From Pseudomonas allokribbensis (lineage in GTDB: Bacteria; Pseudomonadota; Gammaproteobacteria; Pseudomonadales; Pseudomonadaceae), in assembly GCF_014863605.1 (NCBI RefSeq), contig NZ_CP062252.1, positions 1,373,001 to 1,437,000 on the forward strand: 64,000 nt of DNA, given 5' to 3'. Shown in pieces: positions 45,914 through 53,178 of the stretch (its first letter is position 1; each line of letters begins with the position of its first letter). A program made the translations under genes and the position numbers. The notes under the pieces were generated by a model, which had not been told where the DNA came from, made no database searches, and saw nothing but the letters and a program-made list of their open reading frames with translations.

Positions 45914-46414
45914 TCACTCCGTAATCAAATCGGCGGGGATTATCACGCCATTGCGCTCCAGGTGCACGTAGTGGGCGATGAATAAACCGGTTTCCATCTC
46001 GCCCTGCAGGCGATAGGGAACCTGCTGGTGTGGATTCTTCAGCATTTTCACCACCTCTTTGACCTTCGGCCACAGGTTGGTGCGGATCGGCACTTTATAG
46101 AAAGCACTGCTTTTGGGGCCGACGGTGATCCAGTGCTCATGCTCGCCCTCGGCCAACAACATGTCGGACAGATGCACGCGGTATTCCAGGCCGCGCACGG
46201 TCAGGTCACTGTCGTTGGGGTTGTCGATGCGAAAGTGCAGGATGAATTTCTGCTCCAGCAACTTGGCGCGCACCACTTCGACTTTCACCAGATGCACGGC
46301 AGGGTCGAGGGTGTCGTCGGCGAACCATGAAGTGCAGCCGCCGAGCCCCGAGAAGCTGATCCCCAGGAACATGAGCAGTGTGAAAGCCTTGAACGTGCGC
46401 CATTGACCGAGCAT
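45914..46414 (-). CDS. LEA type-2 family lipoprotein
   Basis: A 166-residue predicted lipoprotein (SGLGGC lipobox near residue 27) with one LEA14/WHy-type beta-sandwich ([27 protein letters not shown]). WHy-domain proteins are linked to desiccation and stress tolerance. Lies in a four-gene minus-strand run with two SEC-C proteins and a DUF6231-like gene. Confidence 0.8.
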   Translation of the reverse strand: MLGQWRTFKAFTLLMFLGISFSGLGGCTSWFADDTLDPAVHLVKVEVVRAKLLEQKFILHFRIDNPNDSDLTVRGLEYRVHLSDMLLAEGEHEHWITVGPKSSAFYKVPIRTNLWPKVKEVVKMLKNPHQQVPYRLQGEMETGLFIAHYVHLERNGVIIPADLITE

Positions 46415-46445
46415 GGTTTAACTCCCTTTGATGCCCAGTCTAGCC

Positions 46446-46922
46446 TCAGCTGCCGAAATACCCCGCACAGCACTTCTTGAACTTCTGGCCGCTGGTGCAC
46501 GGGCAGGCATCGTTGCGCCCCAGTTTGAGCTGCACGGTCGGGTCGATGAAGTACCAGTGACCGGCGTTCTGCACGAACGAGGAGCGCTCGCGGTGGCTGT
46601 GCTCACCCTGGCTGTCGTGCCAGCGCGCAGTGAAGGTGACGAAGGCGTGTTCCGGCTGACCGCCGAAGACTTCCGAGCTTTCGACGTCCAGCCCGAGCCA
46701 CGTGCTCGAAGCGCTCCAGGCGCTGATCGACTGACGATCGAGCCCTGTCTGCTGGGCGGGCAGGGTGGTCGCCACCAGGTAATCGATCAGGCCCAGCACG
46801 TAGGCGCTGTAGCGCGAGCGCATCAGGGCTTCGGCGCACGGTGCCGGATGGCCCGCATGATAATGGCCGCAGCAGGCATCCAGCAGGTTGCCGCTGCCGC
46901 AAGGGCAAATGGCTGTACTCAT
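46446..46922 (-). CDS. ychJ: YchJ-family protein with two SEC-C motifs
   Basis: A 158-residue YchJ (UPF0225) protein. N-terminal SEC-C is [18 protein letters not shown] and the C-terminal one is [19 protein letters not shown], bracketing a cystatin/NTF2-like core ([22 protein letters not shown]). Function unknown. ATG 46922 is used because it begins the first SEC-C; the frame continues open to 47015 through the neighbouring gene's 3' end. Confidence 0.88.
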   Translation of the reverse strand: MSTAICPCGSGNLLDACCGHYHAGHPAPCAEALMRSRYSAYVLGLIDYLVATTLPAQQTGLDRQSISAWSASSTWLGLDVESSEVFGGQPEHAFVTFTARWHDSQGEHSHRERSSFVQNAGHWYFIDPTVQLKLGRNDACPCTSGQKFKKCCAGYFGS

Positions 46923-46926
46923 TGCA

Positions 46927-47424
46927 TTACCACCAGTATTTCCCGAAGTTTTCCGGATTGGCCCAGAATCGCGAGTTGAGCCAGTCGGGGACTTGTTTGT
47001 AGTCAAGCAGATCATAGGTGAACAGGGTCAGAACCTGCTCGTCGCGGGCAAAACGCTCGCTGGCTTGCAGGGCCAGTGAATAGAAGTCCGTTTCCTGCCA
47101 GCCGCTGGCCGACAGGTCCGCCAGCACCGCGATGCGGCTGGCGTTGAGGTTGCGGATTCCGCCGAGCAGATTCAGGCCGTCGCGCTTGGGCAAATGTTCG
47201 AGGCAGTCGACCACCAGCGCCAGGTCGAAACGCTGTGCGGCCAGTTCTGCCGGCAAGGCACCGGGCGCGGCATGGGCGACGCGGGTGTCCGGGTGCGCGT
47301 CCTTGAACGCCGCCAGTGCGGGGAATTCGCTGGCGCCGATCAGCAGCAGACGGGCCGGGGCGTAGCGGTCCAGCAGGGCGGCCAGTGCCTGCTGTGGCGT
47401 GCGGGAAGACAGGGCGACGTTCAT
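46927..47424 (-). CDS. DUF6231-like protein (methyltransferase-fold)
   Basis: A 165-residue protein common in pseudomonads. It has a partial Rossmann/SAM-like pattern ([13 protein letters not shown], then [26 protein letters not shown]) but lacks the full glycine-rich SAM motif. I recall it as DUF6231; function unknown. It is four bases upstream of ychJ on the same strand, so likely co-transcribed. Confidence 0.7.
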   Translation of the reverse strand: MNVALSSRTPQQALAALLDRYAPARLLLIGASEFPALAAFKDAHPDTRVAHAAPGALPAELAAQRFDLALVVDCLEHLPKRDGLNLLGGIRNLNASRIAVLADLSASGWQETDFYSLALQASERFARDEQVLTLFTYDLLDYKQVPDWLNSRFWANPENFGKYWW

Positions 47425-47580
47425 CGAAGTTCCTCAATCAGATCGCCAAGACTAGCCTGCCCGGGCGTCGAGGCCTAGATCTCTGTCCTGCGGGTTTGCG
47501 CCAAATGCGCCGAAGTCCTGTGAACACGCTCGCAAACAGCAGTGGCCTATTGCTGGCGGAGATTAAAACTCCGGTCTTTA

Positions 47581-47615
47581 CTCCCTGAATCGGTTCTAAG
47601 CCGATCCCTCAGGAG
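47581..47615 (+). promoter_or_regulatory. Leader hairpin that pairs with the Shine-Dalgarno of the first OmpA lipoprotein gene
   Basis: CTC-C-CTGA (47581-47588, one bulged C) pairs with TCAGGAG (47609-47615), which contains the ribosome site. An inner ATCGG/CCGAT stem is at 47589-47605. It ends nine bases before the ATG. A related structure precedes the paralogue at 48410. Confidence 0.55.
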
Positions 47616-47623
47616 AAAACTAG

Positions 47624-48319
47624 ATGAGCATAGTTCGGACAGCATTACCCTTGGTTCTGCTAACCAGTGTGTTGACTGGTTGCGCAGGTTTGCAGAAAAC
47701 CGACTGGCCGACCTGTGCGGCAGTCGGCGGTGTCGTCGGAGCGGGTCTCGGTGCGACGGAAAGCTCTGCATGGGCAGGCTATGGCGCATTACTCGTCGGC
47801 GGTACGGCAGCAGCCTATTGCTGGGTGCACGGTGATGGCGATGAAGACGGCGATGGTGTGCCGGACAGTCGCGACAAGTGCCCGCATACGCCTAAAGGCG
47901 TGCAGGTCGATGCTGACGGCTGCCCTCCACCAGCCCCTGCACCAGTGGTTGAAGAAGCTGTAGTGGTCAAGGAAGAAACCATCGTCATCCGCGATGTTCA
48001 CTTCCAGTTCGACAAGGCCACCCTGACGCCTTCCGATAAACAGGTACTCGACAAGGTCGCCACGCGCCTGAAACAGGAATCGAGCACCGCGCGACTGACC
48101 GTGACCGGTCATACCGACAGCGTGGGCAGCGATGCCTACAACAAGAAACTGTCGGATCGTCGGGCGCACTCGGTGGTGGAATACCTGATCCATGATGGTG
48201 TGCCACGTTCCAGCTTCGTCTCGGTGACCGGTGCCGGTGAAAGCCAGCCAGTGGCGGATAACAAAACCGCCGATGGCCGTGCGCTGAACCGTCGCACGGA
48301 AATCAAAATCGAACGCTAG
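47624..48319 (+). CDS. OmpA-family lipoprotein with TSP3-type calcium motif, copy 1
   Basis: A 231-residue lipoprotein: lipobox VLTGCA (Cys20), a Gly-rich hydrophobic region (~33-62) and an acidic GDEDGDGVPDSRDKCPHTP motif like thrombospondin-3 repeats. The OmpA C-terminal peptidoglycan-binding domain (~120-231) has HFQFDKATLTP, VTGHTDSVGSDAYNKKLSDRRAHSV and NRRTEIKI. It tethers the outer membrane to peptidoglycan. Tandem paralogue at 48410. Confidence 0.92.
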   Translation: MSIVRTALPLVLLTSVLTGCAGLQKTDWPTCAAVGGVVGAGLGATESSAWAGYGALLVGGTAAAYCWVHGDGDEDGDGVPDSRDKCPHTPKGVQVDADGCPPPAPAPVVEEAVVVKEETIVIRDVHFQFDKATLTPSDKQVLDKVATRLKQESSTARLTVTGHTDSVGSDAYNKKLSDRRAHSVVEYLIHDGVPRSSFVSVTGAGESQPVADNKTADGRALNRRTEIKIER

Positions 48320-48326
48320 CCCCCCT

Positions 48327-48357
48327 CGCATCCGCGGCTTGTGCAGTCGCGGATGCG
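48327..48357 (+). terminator. Terminator-like hairpin between the two OmpA lipoprotein genes
   Basis: CGCATCCGCG and CGCGGATGCG pair around eleven bases, but no T run follows, so termination may be partial. Confidence 0.6.
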
Positions 48358-48365
48358 GGTCTTTA

Positions 48366-48401
48366 CTCCTGTGTAACCGGTATGGGCCGGTGACACAGGA
48401 G
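48366..48401 (+). promoter_or_regulatory. Leader hairpin that pairs with the Shine-Dalgarno of the second OmpA lipoprotein gene
   Basis: CTCCTGTGT (48366-48374) pairs perfectly with ACACAGGAG (48393-48401), which is the ribosome site for ATG 48410. An inner CCGG/CCGG stem lies between. GTCTTTACTCC precedes both this and the copy at 47581. Confidence 0.6.
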
Positions 48402-48409
48402 CTTTCACA

Positions 48410-49132
48410 ATGAGTGTATTCTCAAGGTCCGTCTTGCCGGTGCTGCTGCTTGGCAGCCTCTTGACCGGTTGCGCTACTCACAGCGATGGCACTGCCCCCC
48501 TCAATCAACGTACCTGGCCGATCTGCAGCCTCATTGGCGGACTGGTCGGCGGCGGTCTGGGCGCGATTGAAAGCGGTGGCTGGGCCGGTGGCGGCGCAGC
48601 GCTGGGGATCCTCACCGGCGGATTGATCTGTTACGCCCAGGATGGCGATGAGGACGGCGATGGCGTGTTCGACCGTCGCGACCGTTGCCCTGACACTCCG
48701 GCCAACACCCCGGTCGATCACCGTGGTTGTCCGCTGCCGCAATACCCGGTCGCCGAGAAACCGGCCGAACCGGCCCCGCAATCCGAAGTCATCACCCTGA
48801 GCGATGCCGGCAACGTGCTGTTCGACTTCGACAAATCCGACCTCAAACCTGCGGCGAAAAGTCAGCTGGATTCGCTGATGGACAAGTTGCGCAACGCCGA
48901 TGTGGTGAGCATCAAGGTCATCGGCCACACCGACGGCAAAGGTTCGGACGCTTATAACCAGGCGTTGTCGGAACGTCGCGCGAGCAGCGTGGCGGCCTAT
49001 CTGCTGAGCCAGGGGCTGGCGCCGGACAAACTCACCAGCGAAGGGCATGGCAAACGGGAACCGGTCGCCGACAACGAGACTGAAGAGGGACGTGCGCAGA
49101 ATCGTCGTGTGGAACTGCACATCAATCGTTAG
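48410..49132 (+). CDS. OmpA-family lipoprotein with TSP3-type calcium motif, copy 2
   Basis: A 240-residue paralogue of the preceding gene: lipobox LLTGCA, Gly-rich segment GGLVGGGLGAIESGGWAGGG, GDEDGDGVFDRRDRCPDTP and an OmpA domain (VLFDFDKSDLKPAAKSQL, VIGHTDGKGSDAYNQALSERRASSV, NRRVELHINR). The shared gene structure, including the leader hairpin, indicates tandem duplication and divergence. Confidence 0.92.
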   Translation: MSVFSRSVLPVLLLGSLLTGCATHSDGTAPLNQRTWPICSLIGGLVGGGLGAIESGGWAGGGAALGILTGGLICYAQDGDEDGDGVFDRRDRCPDTPANTPVDHRGCPLPQYPVAEKPAEPAPQSEVITLSDAGNVLFDFDKSDLKPAAKSQLDSLMDKLRNADVVSIKVIGHTDGKGSDAYNQALSERRASSVAAYLLSQGLAPDKLTSEGHGKREPVADNETEEGRAQNRRVELHINR

Positions 49133-49295
49133 GACGTGTCTGTAGTCCGCAGGCTAGAGCTGTCGGGCGATGTTCATCGTCGCCCCGGCAGACATCCGAC
49201 GAGTGCCCGGAACTTTTTTATTTCCCCCTCTGGCTTATCCCGTACGGAAGCCGTTACTGTGCGCCCAAAGAATAATTCGCAACACGGGGGAGCGT

Positions 49296-49574
49296 ATGAA
49301 GGTGTTCTGTGGGCTGGGGCGGTTGTTGACCCTGGTGTTCTGCTGCGTGGTACTGGCCAATCAACTGGTGCCGTTTGTTCATCCGTTGCATCTGCTGGTC
49401 AATCTGGCCGCTGTTCTGCTGCTGGCGATCCATCTGCTGGAAGTGCTGCTGTGCAATCGCAGCCTCAAAGGTCGCCCGCACCCGTGGCGTGATCGTGGCC
49501 GTGTCCTGCTGTTCGGTGTTTTCCACCTGCAAACCATCCCGGCCCCGGCCGCTCCGGAGGCTTCCCATGCGTAA
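49296..49574 (+). CDS. DUF1145 small membrane protein
   Basis: A 92-residue protein with two hydrophobic helices (residues ~4-22 and ~30-50) and a basic C-terminal part (RSLKGRPHPWRDRGRVLLFG). DUF1145 proteins are of unknown function. ATG 49296 follows GGGGGAG; an upstream in-frame ATG at 49170 is not preceded by a good site. The gene overlaps the next by eight bases. Confidence 0.75.
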   Translation: MKVFCGLGRLLTLVFCCVVLANQLVPFVHPLHLLVNLAAVLLLAIHLLEVLLCNRSLKGRPHPWRDRGRVLLFGVFHLQTIPAPAAPEASHA

Positions 49575-50325
49575 ACTTTGCCTGCTCGCTGCATTCATCA
49601 GTCCTTTGGCTTGTGCCCAGGTGGTGAGTGTCGAACCCAATTCCCTGATGCGTTTGCCCAACACCGCCAGCACCTTGCAACTGGAAAAACTGGTGGTCGC
49701 CGATTACGGTACCTTGCTGGTGCCCTCCAACGTGACCGAGTTGAGCGTCGGCGAGTTGCAGTTGGGCCGCGAAGCGCGCATCGCCATCGTGCCGGGTGAA
49801 CAGGCGCTGGATCTGAAAGTCACCCGCGCCGCGCTTGCCGAAGGCAGCCGGATCACCGCTCGTGGTGCGCCGGGGACCTATGAAAAAGCGGCCCGTGCCG
49901 GACGTAACCTGAATCTGCAATTCAAGGCGCTGAATGCACCGCAGCTGATCGTCGATGCACGCGGCGGTACCGGTGCGCCTGGCTTTGTCGGGCTCGACGG
50001 CGCCAACGGTCAGGAACCGGGTTGCACCTGGGGCCAGGCCGGACACGGTTTCGATGGCAGTGACGGCAGCAATGGCCAGCCGGGCGCGCCGGGCGCGCTG
50101 GTGCGCCTGGAAGTACCCCGTGAGTTTCCGGCCGAGCTGATCAAGGTTGAAGTCGCCGGTGGTGCCGGTGGCCCGGCGGGGCCTGGCGGCAAACCGGGGG
50201 CGGGCGGCAAGTCGAAGGGTTGCCTGGTGTATCGCGCCGATGGTGGCAAGAGCGGCAAACCTGGGGCTGATGGTCAGCCGGGACCTGCGGGAGCGGCGGG
50301 GTCTGTCACCGTACAGCGCCTGTAA
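49567..50325 (+). CDS. Secreted collagen-like protein
   Basis: A 252-residue protein with a signal peptide (MRKLCLLAAFISPLACA) and a beta-rich middle (~20-135) that resembles a head or anchoring domain. A Gly-rich C-terminal half follows, with Gly-x-y runs typical of collagen (GAPGFVGLDGANGQE, GSDGSNGQPGAPG, GPAGPGGKPGAGG, GKPGADGQPGPAGAAG) interrupted by a small domain. Such proteins occur on bacterial surfaces and spores; the trimeric helix is an inference. It overlaps the DUF1145 gene. Confidence 0.8.
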   Translation: MRKLCLLAAFISPLACAQVVSVEPNSLMRLPNTASTLQLEKLVVADYGTLLVPSNVTELSVGELQLGREARIAIVPGEQALDLKVTRAALAEGSRITARGAPGTYEKAARAGRNLNLQFKALNAPQLIVDARGGTGAPGFVGLDGANGQEPGCTWGQAGHGFDGSDGSNGQPGAPGALVRLEVPREFPAELIKVEVAGGAGGPAGPGGKPGAGGKSKGCLVYRADGGKSGKPGADGQPGPAGAAGSVTVQRL

Positions 50326-50337
50326 GCCATCCCCTGT

Positions 50338-50368
50338 CTGATCGTTCCCACTGAGTGGGAACGATCAG
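50338..50368. repeat. Perfect 31-base TTCCCAC palindrome
   Basis: CTGATCGTTCCCACT and AGTGGGAACGATCAG are perfect 15-base arms around one G, between convergent genes. This is the cleanest member of the family at 13273, 41638 and 44238. Confidence 0.85.
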
Positions 50369-50375
50369 CCTCACT

Positions 50376-50840
50376 TCAGAACGACGGCCGCGCCGCGGCA
50401 ATCGCCACCAGCGCCAAACCGACCAATAGATTGAACCCCACCACCTTGCGAATCCGCCCCAGCACCGCTGCACCGGCCGGCCAATCCTTCGCCTGCACCG
50501 CCGTGCGCAATTCGGGCAGCATCAATGCTTGAATCCGGATGAACAGCGCTGTCATCACGATGTACAAGCCCATCATCACCTGCACGTACTTCGGCGCCGT
50601 CTCGAAGCCGATGTGCTGCAGATGCAACATGCCCACGCCGGTCACCGGCAGCAGAATCACCGCGCCCCACACCCAGCGGAAAAAACCTTGAAACACTTCC
50701 ACCCACAGGGTCAGTCGTCCGGGGCCGTCCAGAGCCTTCACAGCCGCCGGGCGCAGCACCATCCAGGCGAAAAACATGCCGCCGACCCACACCAGGGCGG
50801 CGAGGACATGCAGGGGGTAAACGAGGCTAAAAGGTGTCAT
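50376..50840 (-). CDS. CopD-like membrane protein
   Basis: A 154-residue integral membrane protein with four hydrophobic helices. His in SLVYPLHVLAALVWVGGMFFAW and the general layout resemble the CopD/DUF-type membrane proteins. No copper-binding motif beyond that is obvious, so the function is uncertain. It is divergent from dinG and shares its upstream region. Confidence 0.65.
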   Translation of the reverse strand: MTPFSLVYPLHVLAALVWVGGMFFAWMVLRPAAVKALDGPGRLTLWVEVFQGFFRWVWGAVILLPVTGVGMLHLQHIGFETAPKYVQVMMGLYIVMTALFIRIQALMLPELRTAVQAKDWPAGAAVLGRIRKVVGFNLLVGLALVAIAAARPSF

Positions 50841-50901
50841 TGGGGTACTCCGTTCTGCGCGGGACTGATTAGCGGGGTATGATAGCCGCCGAACCGAACC
50901 A

Positions 50902-50917
50902 CTGAAAATTTATCCAG
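50902..50917 (+). promoter_or_regulatory. Candidate LexA box upstream of dinG
   Basis: CTGAAAATTTATCCAG fits CTG-N10-CAG with an AT-rich core, 22 bases before the dinG ATG. The core departs more from TATATATA than the recA and dinB boxes, so this is the least certain of the three. Confidence 0.6.
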
Positions 50918-50938
50918 CGTTTTTGCGCCCGACAACAC

Positions 50939-53083
50939 ATGATCAGCACTGAACTCAAAACCACGATCCAGGGCGCCTATTCGCGTTTTCTAGAGGCCAA
51001 GAGCCTCAAGCCGCGTTACGGCCAGCGCCTGATGATCGCTGAAATTGCCAAGGTCCTCGGGGATATCGACACCGACGACGAAGGCCGGCGCAGTGGCGAC
51101 CCCGCGATTGTCGCGGTGGAAGCCGGCACCGGTACCGGCAAGACTGTGGCCTACAGCCTCGCCGCGATCCCGACCGCCAAACTGGCCGGCAAGCGCCTGG
51201 TGATCGCCACCGCGACCGTGGCCCTGCAAGAGCAGATCGTCTACAAGGATTTGCCCGACCTGATGCGCAACAGCGGGTTGAACTTCAGCTTCGCCCTGGC
51301 CAAGGGCCGTGGCCGCTACATGTGCCTGTCCAAGCTCGATATGCTGTTGCAGGAAGGCCACGCACAGACCGCCACGGCGCAGCTGTTCGAAGAAGAAGGC
51401 TTCAAGATCGAGGTCGATGAGGCCAGCCAGAAGCTGTTCACCAGCATGATCGAGAAGCTCGCCGGCAATAAATGGGACGGCGACCGCGACAGCTGGCCCA
51501 ATGCGCTGGAAGACGCCGACTGGGCGCGCCTGACCACCGATCACAGCCAGTGCACCAACCGTCATTGCCCGAACTTCGGCCAGTGCGCCTTCTACAAGGC
51601 CCGCGAAGGCATGGGCAAGGTCGACGTGATCGTCACCAACCACGACATGGTGCTGGCCGACCTGGCACTGGGCGGCGGGGCGGTGCTGCCCGATCCGCGC
51701 GACACCATTTATGTGTTCGACGAAGGTCATCACCTGCCGGACAAGGCCATCGGCCACTTCGCCCATTACACGCGTCTGCGTTCCACTGCCGACTGGCTGG
51801 AAACCACCGCCAAGAACCTCACCAAACTGCTGGCCCAGCATCCGCTGCCGGGCGACCTCGGCAAGCTGATCGAGCAGGTGCCGGAGCTGGCGCGGGAGAT
51901 CAAGACCCAGCAGCAATTCATGTTCACTGCGTGTGAACAGATCGCCGATTTCAAGCCCGGCGAAGACGTCGAGGGCCGCGAGCGCCCGCGTCATCGCTTC
52001 ATCGGCGGGGTGATTCCCGAGCACATGCGCGAGATGGGTATCGAGCTGAAAAAAGGCTACGCCCGTCTCAACGACTTGTTCACCCGTCTGACCGACCTGC
52101 TCAAGGAAGGCATGGATGGCGAGGTCAACATCGGCATCGCCAGCAATCAGGCCGAGGAATGGTACCCACTGTTCGGCAGCCTGTTGTCCCGTGCGTCCGG
52201 CAACTGGGAGCTGTGGACCGCGTTCACCGCCGAAGACCCGGAAGACAACCCGCCGATGGCCCGCTGGCTGACGCTGGCGGAAAGCGGTTCGCTGTTCGAT
52301 ATCGAGGTCAACGCCAGCCCGATCCTCGCCGCCGAAACTCTGCGCCGCAGCCTGTGGAACGTGGCTTACGGCTGTCTGGTGACCTCGGCAACGTTGACCG
52401 CGCTCGGCACGTTCGACCGTTTCCGCATGCGCGCCGGTCTGCCGAAAAAAGCCGTCACTGCCGTGGTGCCGAGCCCGTTCCATCACGCCGATGCCGGTGT
52501 GTTGCGGGTGCCGGACCTGAAGGCCGATCCGCGTGATGCTGCCGCTCATACCGCCGCGATCATCCGCGAGTTGCCGGATCTGGTCGAAGGTTCGCGTGGC
52601 ACGCTGGTGTTGTTCTCGTCGCGCAAACAGATGCAGGACGTGTTCGACGGCCTCGACCGCGACTGGCGCAAGCAAGTGTTCATTCAAGGCAACCTGTCGA
52701 AACAGGAAACCCTGAACAAGCACAAGGCGCGGGTCGATGGCGGTGATTCCAGCGTGCTGTTCGGCCTCGCCAGTTTCGCCGAAGGGGTGGACTTGCCGGG
52801 GGCCTATTGCGAGCACGTGGTCATCGCCAAGATTCCGTTCTCGGTGCCGGACGATCCGGTCGAAGCCGCGCTGTCGGAGTGGATCGAAGCCCGGGGCGGC
52901 AATCCGTTCATGGAAATCTCGGTGCCCGACGCCTCGCTGAAGCTGGTTCAGGCCTGCGGCCGTCTGCTGCGTACCGAAGAAGACCGCGGCACCATCACCT
53001 TGCTGGATCGGCGGCTGGTCACCCAGCGCTACGGCAAGGCGATCCTCAATGCGTTGCCTCCTTTCCGTCGTGAAATATCCTGA
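50939..53083 (+). CDS. dinG: ATP-dependent helicase DinG
   Basis: A 714-residue XPD-like 5'-3' helicase. Walker A is GTGTGKT (63-69) and the DEAH-type box is VFDEGHHL. The Fe-S cluster Cys ligands are in GRYMCLSKLDM and CTNRHCPNFGQCAFYKAR, and helicase motifs V/VI are in SFAEGVDLPG and QACGRLLRTEEDRG. It removes R-loops and displaced structures at forks. SOS-regulated in E. coli; a candidate LexA box is present here. Confidence 0.95.
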   Translation: MISTELKTTIQGAYSRFLEAKSLKPRYGQRLMIAEIAKVLGDIDTDDEGRRSGDPAIVAVEAGTGTGKTVAYSLAAIPTAKLAGKRLVIATATVALQEQIVYKDLPDLMRNSGLNFSFALAKGRGRYMCLSKLDMLLQEGHAQTATAQLFEEEGFKIEVDEASQKLFTSMIEKLAGNKWDGDRDSWPNALEDADWARLTTDHSQCTNRHCPNFGQCAFYKAREGMGKVDVIVTNHDMVLADLALGGGAVLPDPRDTIYVFDEGHHLPDKAIGHFAHYTRLRSTADWLETTAKNLTKLLAQHPLPGDLGKLIEQVPELAREIKTQQQFMFTACEQIADFKPGEDVEGRERPRHRFIGGVIPEHMREMGIELKKGYARLNDLFTRLTDLLKEGMDGEVNIGIASNQAEEWYPLFGSLLSRASGNWELWTAFTAEDPEDNPPMARWLTLAESGSLFDIEVNASPILAAETLRRSLWNVAYGCLVTSATLTALGTFDRFRMRAGLPKKAVTAVVPSPFHHADAGVLRVPDLKADPRDAAAHTAAIIRELPDLVEGSRGTLVLFSSRKQMQDVFDGLDRDWRKQVFIQGNLSKQETLNKHKARVDGGDSSVLFGLASFAEGVDLPGAYCEHVVIAKIPFSVPDDPVEAALSEWIEARGGNPFMEISVPDASLKLVQACGRLLRTEEDRGTITLLDRRLVTQRYGKAILNALPPFRREIS

Positions 53084-53178
53084 GACATCGGTGGGCAGTT
53101 TTGCCCGCCGCGTTGTCTATCTCTGCGCCATCGCTTTTCCATTGGCCATTGTTGGTCGTTAGGGAGAAATCCGTTCTC

